Positions 1 to 8,183 of a DNA stretch of 64,000 bases are shown here, in pieces; positions within the stretch are counted from its first letter, which is position 1; each line of letters begins with the position of its first letter. The DNA comes from Pseudoflavonifractor gallinarum (lineage in GTDB: Bacteria; Bacillota; Clostridia; Oscillospirales; Oscillospiraceae): the NCBI RefSeq assembly GCF_014982855.1, contig NZ_JADCKF010000003.1, positions 1-64,000 of the forward strand. Reading direction: 5' to 3'. The translations under genes were made by a program, and so were the position numbers. The notes beneath the pieces are model-generated. The model was not told the DNA's origin. It was given only the letters and a program-made list of their open reading frames with translations, and did not search any database.

Positions 1-24
1 TAGCTGTACAATCTTCTCGGACAT
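1..24 (-). CDS. Start of IS256-type transposase (partial)
   Basis: On the minus strand an ATG at 24-22 is preceded by AAAGGAG ten bases upstream, and the eight visible codons read MSEKIVQL. IS256-family transposases of Firmicutes commonly begin with this kind of sequence, so the window edge probably cuts an insertion sequence whose transposase runs leftwards. Only eight residues are visible, so the call rests on the start motif, the ribosome site and the repeat next to it. Any other gene beginning this way cannot be excluded. Confidence 0.4.
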
Positions 25-70
25 GGTTTGCTGTCTCCTTTCGAATGGTGGTGTCGCAACTTCATTCTAC

Positions 71-182
71 CAGAGATCTGCAAACCATGTCTTTTTTTGT
101 TTTTGCGAAACTTATTCTACCTGACCCAGAGATCTGCAAACCATGTCTTTTTTTGTTTTTGCGAAACTTATTCTACCTGACC
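71..182. repeat. 56-bp perfect tandem duplication at IS edge
   Basis: Bases 71-126 and 127-182 are two identical 56-bp units, each starting CAGAGATCTGCAAACCATG and ending TTATTCTACCTGACC. The end of the unit also recurs imperfectly just before the array (64-70). The array lies between the presumed transposase start and the dnd terminator, so it probably marks the end of the insertion sequence, duplicated by slippage or repeated insertion. Confidence 0.85.
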
Positions 183-246
183 GACCATGTGCCATTATAA
201 CTACTCAAAGAAGGATCTTGCAAAATATAAATATGACGGTAACAGA

Positions 247-293
247 AAAAACGGTCCCCAAAAGCAACTCAAACTTTCTTTGGGACCGTTTTT
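247..293. terminator. Bidirectional terminator downstream of dnd operon
   Basis: The stem AAAACGGTCCCCA (247-260) pairs with TGGGACCGTTTTT (281-293) and has T or A runs on both sides, so it can work in both directions. It sits 43 bp past the stop of the last dnd gene. A second short GGCT/AGCC hairpin with a T tract lies at 310-334. Confidence 0.75.
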
Positions 294-335
294 GGTATAT
301 TTTTTTAAGAGGCTATTTTGCAACAGCCTTTTTAA

Positions 336-1472
336 TTATAAATCAATTATAGACTTTACATAGTCCGTAAGGGCAGAGAAGTCAACCTTTGTATTATGGT
401 TCCAGGAAAGACGGATAGCCTCACTTACTTGTGATTCATCCAGTCCCATGGACGTTAGTACATAGCTTGGAGCATGGCTGCCAGAGTTACAGGCTGAACC
501 ATTGGAGAACGCATAATCCTCCTTTACAGCAAGGAAGATACCCTCTGCATCAACACCGTGGAAACTAATGTTTACAGTGGACGGCAAACAGTATTCCTGG
601 TCTCCGTTCAAAGTATAGTTCAGACCTTCCACAGCCTCCATGAATCTTTGCTTGATTGCTCTACAGCTTTCCATGTGGGCGGCAGATTCCTTGTCACTTA
701 GCTGCGCTGCGAGAGCAAATCCTGCAACCAGGGCCACCGGTGTGGTTCCTGGACGATATCCGCGTTCCTGCTGACCACCGTACATGAGCGGTTTAACAGG
801 CGGCCGCTTATATGTGCGGTCACGCTGCATGATAAATGCACCAATTCCCTGGGGACCGCTGATCTTGTGGGCGGTAATACTGAGCATATCATACTTTGTA
901 TTTCGCAAACTGTCGTTCAGCTTGCCAAAACCTTGTGTGGCATCAACATGAAAATAGGTTTTCGTTGCTGCCAATGCTGTACCAACTTCTTCAATAGGCT
1001 GTATCACGCCGGTTTCGCTGTTGACCTGCATCATGGAAACAAGCAGAGTTTTGTCCGTGACGAGGCTTAGAATTTGCTCCGGTTTGATTCGGCCAGACAC
1101 ATCGGGAGAAACAAAATCCACGACACAACCTTTTTCTTGCAGGTGTTTCATTGCTTCCAAAACAGACTTGTGCTCGATGGATGTGGTAATGAAGTGATTA
1201 CGGCCACTCTCAAGAGCATAGTCGAGCAGTCCAAGAATCGCCATGTTATTACTCTCGGTGGAACCGCTGGTAAAGAAAACATCCGTACTATCCACGGCCA
1301 AGATCTCCGCAATGGATTTTCTTGCAGAGGAAACAATTTCTTTGGCTTCTGTGCCAAAGATGTGGGTTCTACTATCTGCGTTGCCATAGTGAGAGCGATA
1401 TACTTCAATCATTCTCTCCAGAACCCTTTCATCTATTGGAGCAGAAGCGTTGTAGTCGAGATAAACAGCCAT
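336..1472 (-). CDS. dndA: Cysteine desulfurase of the phosphorothioation cluster (DndA-type)
   Basis: This 378-residue PLP-dependent class-V aminotransferase fold protein provides persulfide sulfur from cysteine. The PLP lysine lies in AHKISGPQGIGAF and the catalytic cysteine in NGSACNSGSHAP, both typical of IscS/NifS/DndA proteins. It is the last gene of a five-gene minus-strand operon. Its ATG overlaps the dndE stop by one base (TAATG), so the two are translationally coupled. In the DndABCDE system this enzyme loads sulfur onto DndC. Here dndA is at the distal end, whereas it is often divergent from dndBCDE. A general IscS paralogue is possible by sequence, but the position makes DndA the natural reading. 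Confidence 0.88.
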   Translation of the reverse strand: MAVYLDYNASAPIDERVLERMIEVYRSHYGNADSRTHIFGTEAKEIVSSARKSIAEILAVDSTDVFFTSGSTESNNMAILGLLDYALESGRNHFITTSIEHKSVLEAMKHLQEKGCVVDFVSPDVSGRIKPEQILSLVTDKTLLVSMMQVNSETGVIQPIEEVGTALAATKTYFHVDATQGFGKLNDSLRNTKYDMLSITAHKISGPQGIGAFIMQRDRTYKRPPVKPLMYGGQQERGYRPGTTPVALVAGFALAAQLSDKESAAHMESCRAIKQRFMEAVEGLNYTLNGDQEYCLPSTVNISFHGVDAEGIFLAVKEDYAFSNGSACNSGSHAPSYVLTSMGLDESQVSEAIRLSWNHNTKVDFSALTDYVKSIIDL

Positions 1473-1861
1473 TATGCTTTCTCCTTCGGAAGAGCAGATT
1501 CGAGTAAATCTGAGCAGCTTTTCAAAACGTCTCTGGTGCTGTAATGGTTAATGCCACGATAAAGATGAAGTCGGAAGTACCGGATTAAAGTGTTAGGGTC
1601 ATCTCCCAATCCATCATTCAAACAGCGCTGGCGTATAATTGCTTCATAGATTTCTGCATATTCGCCGGCAAAAGTGGTCCAATCCATTTCAACGTTACTG
1701 TCTGACTGTGGATCAATACTGCCTGGAATGGTAGGCTCTGAAAGCGACCAACATAATGCCCAACGGCAAAGAATATTCCAGTTTTGAACACCTGTCTTTG
1801 CTTTGATTCGAATGAGGCGCTCCTTCTCTGGCTGTGACAGTTTAAAATGCTTAATAATCAT
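1472..1861 (-). CDS. dndE: DNA sulfur modification protein DndE
   Basis: A 129-residue basic protein with the DndE-type opening MIIKHFKLSQPEKERLIRIK. Family members bind nicked DNA and are needed for phosphorothioate insertion with DndC and DndD. The frame is open for 19 codons upstream inside dndD, but the ATG at 1861 has a GGGGGTG ribosome site and lies four bases after the dndD stop, which matches the family N-terminus, so this start is used. The C-terminal part contains RYFRLHLYRGINHY, a conserved-looking basic segment. It is coupled to dndA downstream. Confidence 0.88.
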   Translation of the reverse strand: MIIKHFKLSQPEKERLIRIKAKTGVQNWNILCRWALCWSLSEPTIPGSIDPQSDSNVEMDWTTFAGEYAEIYEAIIRQRCLNDGLGDDPNTLIRYFRLHLYRGINHYSTRDVLKSCSDLLESALPKEKA

Positions 1862-1865
1862 ACTA

Positions 1866-3848
1866 TCACACCCCCTCAAAATAGCCGTTGATGATAGAGG
1901 TGCATTGCTCACCTTCACGATAATGTAGAGTAAAGTAATTTACAACATTTTCTCGAATCATATCAAGATATCTGCCATAGATCTCTTCATCTGTGGAAAG
2001 AACCATAACCTGGGAGCTTGCAGACGGTAGATAGCTGGTAACAAAATTTGCCCGGTGGGAGGAGTCTAAGCGAGCCATGGGGGTATCAATGACTACGGGG
2101 GCCTTATACCCAGAGGTTCTGGCCAGTGCCCACACAATGGAAATAGCAAACATCTGCTGCTCTCCTGCGGAGAGTTGGTTCTTTAACAGCTCATGCCCAT
2201 CTGGATCAAGTATGGTTACATCTAAGCTGTCCGTATCAATATGTATTTTACTCACAAGGGAATCTTTTTCAACCAGAGTCTGGAAGCATTCTGTGGCAGT
2301 GGCAGAAAGCTTGTCTATCTTTTCGCGCTGCAAACGAACTTTAAATTCATTAAGAACTTCGATAGACATCACAGAATATTTGATAATGCGGGAGTTATCA
2401 TCATTCGTATTCTCTTTTTCTGCGATAGTCTTGATTAACTGCAAACGCTTAGAATGGAGAGCTTCTTTCTGGCGTTCCAAACTCTCGATTAAGCCCTGCT
2501 GCTTTTGATATTGGTCGTCAGCCAAAGCTTTTTTGCGCTCATGCTCTTTGAGCGTTTCATAGAGTTTCATGGCCATCGTCTTTTCGTCTGACTCACCAAG
2601 GTGTGCGTCCAAGCTCATTAGCTCATTTTCTTGCGCATCGACATGACTGATTAAGGTTTCAATTTTTTGATCAAGGGAATGGAATATCGTGACAATTAAT
2701 TTGTCAAAGAGGAGCATGGTCGTGTGGGACATGTTAATGTGTTCCGCACCCTCGCCTGTTGAAGTGAATTTTCTGATCTCTTGTTTGACAATATCAGTAA
2801 TGATTCTGAGCGTTCTGTCATCAAAATTACCCTGATTAAATCGCTCCAAAATATTTTTCTGAATACTTTCGACAATTGGGTCGGAAAGCTTCAGAGCCGC
2901 TTTTTTCTGTTCCTCAATCTCTGCATCATAAGCTTGTGTAACTAATTTGCGGCACATGAAGAGCGGAGTTGCTGGATCAGATACACGCAGCATAATTTCG
3001 TCACGAACTTCTTGCACATATGCCTTGATTTTCTCTTTTTCTTGTCTAATGGCCTCTCGGCTGAGTGTTAAGTCACCACCAGAAGCCCAAAACGCTTTTT
3101 CTTTGGTTTCTATAGCAATTGCAATACTCTCACAATTTGCCTTTAAGACGTCAGCCTCTCGATGAGCTGCTTCGATTTTGGAGTTGATCTCTTTGAGCTG
3201 CGCCTCTACCTCTTGGTAACCTTGGTTGACTTCGCTCTTTTCAAAGGCTTGCAGAGCATCTTTTTTTCGGCGAATTACTTCATCAATATGAGTAATTGCT
3301 TTTTCAATTGTAGAAACACCAATTGCCGATTTAATAGAAGTTTTAATTTGCTCAAATGAAGCGTCATCAGCCAGTTGAGCGATTTTTTCGTTATCAAAGA
3401 AGAAGAATCTTGCTATTCCAAAAGGTAAGATTTCTTCAATATAGTAACTCCAACTTTCGCCAAGGTACTTATCTATAGTTCCGTTTTTCTCAACGACAAT
3501 CGCTTCATCGACTTTCTTGCCTTTTAACTTCCACTTCCGGCAGACACGCAAAGCGGTTCCATCATCCAAACCGAGTGATACAGCGACATAAGTAAGATCA
3601 TCCGTCGCGTGCTTATTAATGTGCTCTATGAGCAACCGTTCATAGGAACGCGCGTTTTCCTGAACATACTTTAATGCTTGCTTTCCATATAATGCAAGCA
3701 AAATAGCATCAAGAAAGGTCGTCTTTCCGCGACCATTCAATCCACCGATGAGGGTAACATTGCGGTTGCCGATTTGGTCCGAAAGACACATTTCGTGATG
3801 GCCTTTGTAGATGCCAAAATTATGCAATTCGATTTTTGTAAAATACAT
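1866..3848 (-). CDS. dndD: DNA sulfur modification protein DndD (SMC-like ATPase)
   Basis: A 660-residue ABC/SMC-type ATPase. Walker A is GGLNGRGKTTFLDA near residue 35. A long charged coiled-coil middle (about 190-480) is followed by the signature LSAGEQQMFAISIVWALA and Walker B APVVIDTPMARLD near residue 600, the usual RecF/SMC layout. DndD hydrolyses ATP and is thought to supply energy or DNA remodelling for sulfur insertion with DndC. It starts 12 bp after the dndC stop and ends four bases before dndE. Length and motif order fit full-length DndD; no truncation is seen. Confidence 0.93.
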   Translation of the reverse strand: MYFTKIELHNFGIYKGHHEMCLSDQIGNRNVTLIGGLNGRGKTTFLDAILLALYGKQALKYVQENARSYERLLIEHINKHATDDLTYVAVSLGLDDGTALRVCRKWKLKGKKVDEAIVVEKNGTIDKYLGESWSYYIEEILPFGIARFFFFDNEKIAQLADDASFEQIKTSIKSAIGVSTIEKAITHIDEVIRRKKDALQAFEKSEVNQGYQEVEAQLKEINSKIEAAHREADVLKANCESIAIAIETKEKAFWASGGDLTLSREAIRQEKEKIKAYVQEVRDEIMLRVSDPATPLFMCRKLVTQAYDAEIEEQKKAALKLSDPIVESIQKNILERFNQGNFDDRTLRIITDIVKQEIRKFTSTGEGAEHINMSHTTMLLFDKLIVTIFHSLDQKIETLISHVDAQENELMSLDAHLGESDEKTMAMKLYETLKEHERKKALADDQYQKQQGLIESLERQKEALHSKRLQLIKTIAEKENTNDDNSRIIKYSVMSIEVLNEFKVRLQREKIDKLSATATECFQTLVEKDSLVSKIHIDTDSLDVTILDPDGHELLKNQLSAGEQQMFAISIVWALARTSGYKAPVVIDTPMARLDSSHRANFVTSYLPSASSQVMVLSTDEEIYGRYLDMIRENVVNYFTLHYREGEQCTSIINGYFEGV

Positions 3849-3860
3849 GTTCTTGGCACC

Positions 3861-5333
3861 TCACTCCGTCCAATTTCCATCGTCAAAGGATTCTTGCATT
3901 CCTGTTATTTTTTTTGCACGTTCTTCTGCAATAAGGGCTGCATCATCCTTATCACGATAAAATGCTTTTTTTATCTCATGCTCAAAATTTTGAATTACAT
4001 TTCTCTTGTTAGAGATGGCGGCTGCTTTAGCTTCTACATCTAATAGAGAGCGTTGCATTTCGTACATCAAAGTCTCATCTGGGCATACCGCTTGGCAAGC
4101 CTCGCGAAGAATTCTGGCTTCCGCTGGACCAAAATACTTATTTTTGCTAATAGATCCATCTTCATAGCGTTTTCCGGTAACAGATTCGTAGATTTCGGGC
4201 AACAAATCTTCAAACTCGTGTTTTTCATCTAACCATATTTGACGGATAAATCGAAGTTCGTCCATGGTAATCAAGGGAACATCCTTAATTTCCTCTGGTC
4301 CGATCTCATGCACAAGTTTCTCAACCTCTAACAGACGAGTTAAAAAGTACTTGCGGGTTTCCTGTGTATATGGTCCGTGTACCAGTCGCTCGTTATGCCA
4401 CGTTAGGCGCCCATCCATACGGCGAAAATCTCTACGCTTTCTATCAATATCCCAAGTACCGGCAATTTCATTTCTGAATTCAAGCATGGGAAGCATCCAC
4501 GCTTTCTCTTCGTCATTCTGGATCATGGCTGCCATGGACTTATCCTCGGAAACCATAGTACATACCCAACAACCGAAACGACTGTTGCCGCAACTGGGTG
4601 TAGATGTATCAAGCACCAACGGACACTCGCCATCCGCAGAGGCACCACTATACATTGCCAACAAGTCCTTATTTGAATGTCCCCAGGGGTTGGGGTATTG
4701 TACAAGATATTGCCAGACGTTGTCGTTGCTCCAGTTTTCAATAGGAGTAAAAACATAGGAGTTTGGAAACGAGCCATTGGGGCTAAGATGATCTCGGTAT
4801 CGCTTTTTCTCATAACCTTCCATGACGGCTTTGCGGGTGGCACTCTCGGCTTTGCGTGTTCCAAGGACCAGGATTGCTTCGCTCTCTGCATCCAGAATTT
4901 TTTTAACAAAGCGATTTGAAGGGTCGATTTTCATACGGTCAGTACACCAACGAAAATCACGCCGAGGATATGGATAGCCCCGCCCTATGAGATTTACCCA
5001 GAAGGTGTTGGTGACCTCTGGAACAAGCCTATGTGGAATAATAGGTAATTTGTGTTCGGGGTTATTTGCAGCCTCTTTCATGTGCGCAATAGAGCGAGTG
5101 GCCCATAGTGCAACAACTGGGGATTCAACCAGAGTGTCTGTGCTAATAACATGAACGGGTTTGTGTAATTTATCCTTTGGAAGCTGGGAAAGTGCGATCC
5201 AAACAAGTTGTACGACGGCAGTGGAATCTTTGCCGCCACTGTATCCACAAATCCAGGGTATCTTATCTGCTAAATACACTTCCTGTATAGTGTTAAGTAC
5301 AATACGAATATCTTCTTTTGTTAAATTAGCCAT
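3861..5333 (-). CDS. dndC: Phosphoadenosine phosphosulfate reductase-like sulfurtransferase DndC
   Basis: A 490-residue PP-loop protein of the PAPS-reductase superfamily. The ATP-PPi loop is GYSGGKDSTAVVQL near residue 30. A cysteine-rich segment (ECPLVLDTSTPSCGNSRFGC followed by WVC, around residues 235-262) fits the Fe-S cluster of DndC, the core sulfur-transfer enzyme of phosphorothioation. An upstream TTG at 5345 would overlap dndB by 11 bp, but the ATG at 5333 follows GGTGGA at proper spacing just before the dndB stop, so that start is chosen. It is second in the dndBCDEA operon. Confidence 0.93.
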   Translation of the reverse strand: MANLTKEDIRIVLNTIQEVYLADKIPWICGYSGGKDSTAVVQLVWIALSQLPKDKLHKPVHVISTDTLVESPVVALWATRSIAHMKEAANNPEHKLPIIPHRLVPEVTNTFWVNLIGRGYPYPRRDFRWCTDRMKIDPSNRFVKKILDAESEAILVLGTRKAESATRKAVMEGYEKKRYRDHLSPNGSFPNSYVFTPIENWSNDNVWQYLVQYPNPWGHSNKDLLAMYSGASADGECPLVLDTSTPSCGNSRFGCWVCTMVSEDKSMAAMIQNDEEKAWMLPMLEFRNEIAGTWDIDRKRRDFRRMDGRLTWHNERLVHGPYTQETRKYFLTRLLEVEKLVHEIGPEEIKDVPLITMDELRFIRQIWLDEKHEFEDLLPEIYESVTGKRYEDGSISKNKYFGPAEARILREACQAVCPDETLMYEMQRSLLDVEAKAAAISNKRNVIQNFEHEIKKAFYRDKDDAALIAEERAKKITGMQESFDDGNWTE

Positions 5334-5334
5334 T

Positions 5335-6369
5335 TTATCCACCAATTTCTTCTGTCATAATATTCTCTATATATGTAGCCATGGCTCTTTGTGAAGCACG
5401 ATTTGTAGTAACTTTTCCGTGAATAAAGACGAGATTTTCCCACACTGGGTTGGTTTTGCTCCAATCAATATGCGCCAGATGGCAAAGATGCCTCTCCCAT
5501 GTATCTGGATATCTTTGAATAATTTGATTACCTCCAGCCCCGATGGCATTAAGGGTGATACTTAAGGTACAAATTGTGTTTTTTCGCACATCAGAGGACT
5601 TGGCCTGACCGTTCTTTACTGCTTTCCAAAAAGGAATGTACTGAGATACTTGTTCCCAAAAATGAATTGCTAAATTGCATTTCTCCTCCAAACCTAAGTC
5701 CAGATCTTTTAATAAGGCTTCCGTGCCGCTACAGATCGCACTCAATGTAAACAGTGCTTTAGAGCGATTGGATATGGAGGTATGTTCTTTTTCAGTAATA
5801 TCCTGAAAAACATTAACCGTATTAATAACCCGCTTTGCAACAATGGAGGACTCTTCTCGCGAGTTAAAAAGAATGTTGATTGATTTTGTAGGACGAATTG
5901 CATAGCGGTTAAGATCCGAAAACATTTGCTGTGAATGGGCGAGACCTTCATCGCGATAGAAAACAACTGAGATATGCTCATTCTTTAGCTCGGGGTTCTT
6001 TTTTATTGCTTCCGCAATAGCGGCTTGCCGATGCTGCCCGTCATTTATGAGAAACTTGGCACTCATAGAAATTGTAATGTGACCGAGAAGGGGCTCGTCT
6101 TCATTTAATGGAATAAACTCCATGCCACCATCAACGGAAACTGTTATCGAAGAAAACACATAGTCATCGGGGTTCTCTAAAATGTAATCTCGAATTTCTG
6201 GAATCCTGGCACGGTTGAGAATACGCTGTGCCCGAATTTCTGGTGGTAGTTGTTCGTCAACAAACTGAAAGATTTTCGGGATCACCTCTAATGGAACCAT
6301 CGAGGTAAAGTATTCCCTCTTTGCTTGGATACCCTTGACGGCAGGAAACACAAAAGAAGCGGAACTCAA
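5335..6369 (-). CDS. dndB: DndB, DGQHR-domain protein of the phosphorothioation operon
   Basis: Carries the family landmarks FPAVKGIQAKREYF near the N-terminus and INDGQHRQAAIAEA (DGQHR motif) about one third in. DndB proteins repress or tune dnd operons and influence modification frequency. The frame is open to an ATG at 6438, but the mapped -10 box (6449-6454) would put the transcript start only a few bases before that ATG. The TTG at 6369 has a GAGAGGG ribosome site eight bases upstream and leaves the usual short lead before FPAV, so it is preferred. This gives a 344-residue product; the longer start would add 23 residues. Confidence 0.85.
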   Translation of the reverse strand: MSSASFVFPAVKGIQAKREYFTSMVPLEVIPKIFQFVDEQLPPEIRAQRILNRARIPEIRDYILENPDDYVFSSITVSVDGGMEFIPLNEDEPLLGHITISMSAKFLINDGQHRQAAIAEAIKKNPELKNEHISVVFYRDEGLAHSQQMFSDLNRYAIRPTKSINILFNSREESSIVAKRVINTVNVFQDITEKEHTSISNRSKALFTLSAICSGTEALLKDLDLGLEEKCNLAIHFWEQVSQYIPFWKAVKNGQAKSSDVRKNTICTLSITLNAIGAGGNQIIQRYPDTWERHLCHLAHIDWSKTNPVWENLVFIHGKVTTNRASQRAMATYIENIMTEEIGG

Positions 6370-6393
6370 GAATGGCACCCTCTCTATAACGTA

Positions 6394-6405
6394 ATAGTTA
6401 ACTAT
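6394..6405. promoter_or_regulatory. Palindrome in dnd leader, candidate operator
   Basis: ATAGTTAACTAT is a perfect 12-bp palindrome about 40-50 bases after the predicted transcript start and ahead of the chosen dndB start. Some DndB proteins autoregulate their operons, so this is a candidate binding site. That link is inference. Confidence 0.45.
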
Positions 6406-6448
6406 AGTACACAGCAAGCCCTGCTGAGGAGCGGTCATAACATATCAC

Positions 6449-6477
6449 ATTATAAAGCATCGCGGAAGTCATGTAAA
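6449..6477 (-). promoter_or_regulatory. Sigma-A promoter of the dnd operon
   Basis: Reading the minus strand: TTTACA (6477-6472), a 17-bp spacer, then a perfect TATAAT (6454-6449). This is the best promoter upstream of dndB. Confidence 0.75.
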
Positions 6478-6546
6478 GAGAGTGGAAGTCTCTTGTTTGT
6501 TTGTTTGTTCATTGCAAGATACAAACAACAACGAAAAAAGTTATAC

Positions 6547-6575
6547 TTGTAGAGAATAGAGAAGGTCGCTATACT
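6547..6575 (+). promoter_or_regulatory. Promoter upstream of the Nudix gene
   Basis: TTGTAG (6547-6552), a 17-bp spacer and TATACT (6570-6575), about 70 bases before the mutT-like start. It is divergent from the dnd promoter. Confidence 0.6.
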
Positions 6576-6647
6576 TGGTACATGGATTACTTATACCAAC
6601 GATTATCCATGCGCAAATATCTATCAATCTGTAAAATGGGTGAGTAA

Positions 6648-7043
6648 ATGACCGAAGTAGTTGCGGCCCTGATTTGGAATCAGGACAAGTTTATGATCTG
6701 TCAGCGCCCGGCCCACAAAGCCAGAGGGATGTTGTGGGAGTTTGTGGGCGGCAAGGTAGAGCCAGGCGAAACCAGGGAACAGGCGCTCATTCGGGAATGT
6801 CAGGAAGAATTGTCTATTACCCTGGATGTAGGAGAAGTGTTCATGGATGTGATTCATGAATACCCCGATCTGACGGTCCATCTGACACTGTTTCATGCCA
6901 CTATCCGGGAGGGCGTCCCCCAGAAACTGGAGCATAATGACATCCGTTGGATCACAGTGGATGAGATTGATCAATTTGCGTTCTGTCCGGCGGATGAGGA
7001 GATTCTAATAAGGCTAAAGCAATCGAAGGGACGGAAAGATTAG
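6648..7043 (+). CDS. mutT: Nudix hydrolase, MutT-like (8-oxo-dGTP diphosphatase type)
   Basis: A 131-residue protein with a complete Nudix box, GKVEPGETREQALIRECQEE, which binds the metal ions for pyrophosphate hydrolysis. Length, the preceding GMLWEFVGG stretch and the C-terminal DEIDQFAFCPADEEIL pattern match the short MutT/NudG type that cleans oxidised or modified dNTPs. The start follows GGGTGAG at seven bases. It begins a run of three plus-strand genes after a promoter divergent from dnd. Another Nudix substrate such as a different modified dNTP is possible; the family is certain, the substrate is not. Confidence 0.88.
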   Translation: MTEVVAALIWNQDKFMICQRPAHKARGMLWEFVGGKVEPGETREQALIRECQEELSITLDVGEVFMDVIHEYPDLTVHLTLFHATIREGVPQKLEHNDIRWITVDEIDQFAFCPADEEILIRLKQSKGRKD

Positions 7044-7103
7044 GCAAAAGCTTCTTTCTCTACTTTGGAGAATGCGAACATACAGAGAAAGGAAATGCAT
7101 AGC

Positions 7104-7637
7104 ATGAACGTCATCTGCTTCGGCGACTCTAACACCTACGGCTATGATCCCCGGGGCTATTTCGGCGGGCGCTATGACGCGGACTGCCGGTGGGTGGATA
7201 TTCTGGCTGCCGAAACTGGCTGGGATATCTCCAACATGGGACAGAACGGCCGGGAGATCCCCGTCGCAGCCCCGGCCGTTCCCGTTGACACCGACCTGCT
7301 GATCGTCATGCTTGGAACCAACGACCTGCTCCAGGGGCGAAGTCCAGAGCAGGCCGCCGAGCGGCTGGAGAGGTTTCTCTCCGGCATTTCCCTGAACTGC
7401 AACAAGATCCTGCTGATCGCACCGCCGCCAATGGCTATGGGCGAGTGGGTGCCCAACCCGCAGCTCATTGAGGACTCCCGCACCTTCGCCCGGCTCTGCC
7501 GGGCACTGGCAGAGCGCCTGAACATCCGCTTTGCCGACGCCGGGAAGTGGGACATCCCCCTGGCCTACGACGGCGTACACTTTACGGAGCAGGGCCACAA
7601 GGCCTTTGCTGCCGGACTTTTGGAGGAACTCAAATGA
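7104..7637 (+). CDS. SGNH/GDSL-type esterase or lipase
   Basis: A 177-residue hydrolase with all SGNH blocks: block I GDSNTYGYD (nucleophile serine) right at the N-terminus, block III LGTNDLLQ, and block V DGVHFTEQGH with the Asp-His pair. No signal peptide is seen, so it is probably cytoplasmic and may act as an esterase or deacetylase. The frame is open from 7065, but the ATG at 7104 follows AAAGGAAA and places GDS at the usual distance from the start. Its TGA overlaps the ATG of the next gene (ATGA), so they are co-translated. Confidence 0.87.
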   Translation: MNVICFGDSNTYGYDPRGYFGGRYDADCRWVDILAAETGWDISNMGQNGREIPVAAPAVPVDTDLLIVMLGTNDLLQGRSPEQAAERLERFLSGISLNCNKILLIAPPPMAMGEWVPNPQLIEDSRTFARLCRALAERLNIRFADAGKWDIPLAYDGVHFTEQGHKAFAAGLLEELK

Positions 7638-8014
7638 AACGAATGATCCCTTTCCTGCTTGCCCTTTTCCTGCTGACCGGGTGCGGTGGGACTGCCGCAG
7701 ACGGCTCCTACCAGCAGATCACCCAAGAAGAGGCGAAAGAGATGATGGATACCCAGGAGGTCATCATCCTGGATGTGCGCGAGCAGGACGAGTACGACAG
7801 CGGCCACATCCCCGACGCAGTGCTGCTGCCGGTGGGTACCATTGACGAAACGACCGCCGCCGAGGTGATCCCTGAGAAGGATTCCACGGTGCTGGTCTAC
7901 TGCCGCAGCGGAAACCGCAGTAAGACCGCCTCTTCCACGCTGGCCGAGTTGGGCTACACCAACATCTACGAATTCGGCGGCATCAACACCTGGCCCTATG
8001 AAACAGAGCCGTAA
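7634..8014 (+). CDS. Rhodanese-like lipoprotein
   Basis: A 126-residue protein with a lipoprotein signal (basic start, hydrophobic PFLLALFLLT, lipobox LTGC), so it is probably exported and lipid-anchored. The rest is one rhodanese domain with LDVREQDEYDSGHIPDA and the active-site loop YCRSGNRSKTA with its catalytic cysteine. It may carry or transfer sulfane sulfur or keep thiols reduced outside the membrane. The ATG at 7634 overlaps the SGNH stop. The frame continues upstream inside that gene, but only this start gives the signal peptide. Confidence 0.87.
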   Translation: MKRMIPFLLALFLLTGCGGTAADGSYQQITQEEAKEMMDTQEVIILDVREQDEYDSGHIPDAVLLPVGTIDETTAAEVIPEKDSTVLVYCRSGNRSKTASSTLAELGYTNIYEFGGINTWPYETEP

Positions 8015-8129
8015 GACAGGCAGAGAACGCAAGCAGCACAAAATATGCGCCGCCTAAACAAGGAATACGGGACTGGCCGGTTCCGCAGCTTATAGGGATA
8101 GATATGACCTCTGCCGGGCGATAAAGTAG

Positions 8130-8167
8130 TAGCTATTTCCCTCTTTCTGTGGTATTGTTCGGTTGCC
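8130..8167 (+). repeat. Copy A of a three-copy element before recombinase-linked genes
   Basis: TAGCTATT at 8130-8137 and TGTGGTAT at 8148-8155, start-to-start distance 18, followed by a TTG-rich tail ending GGTTGCC. The same boxes at the same distance recur at 9860 and 18002. It lies 17 bases before a recombinase start. It may be a shared promoter or a recombinase arm-binding site. Confidence 0.7.
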
Positions 8168-8183
8168 GAAAGGAGGCGACGAT

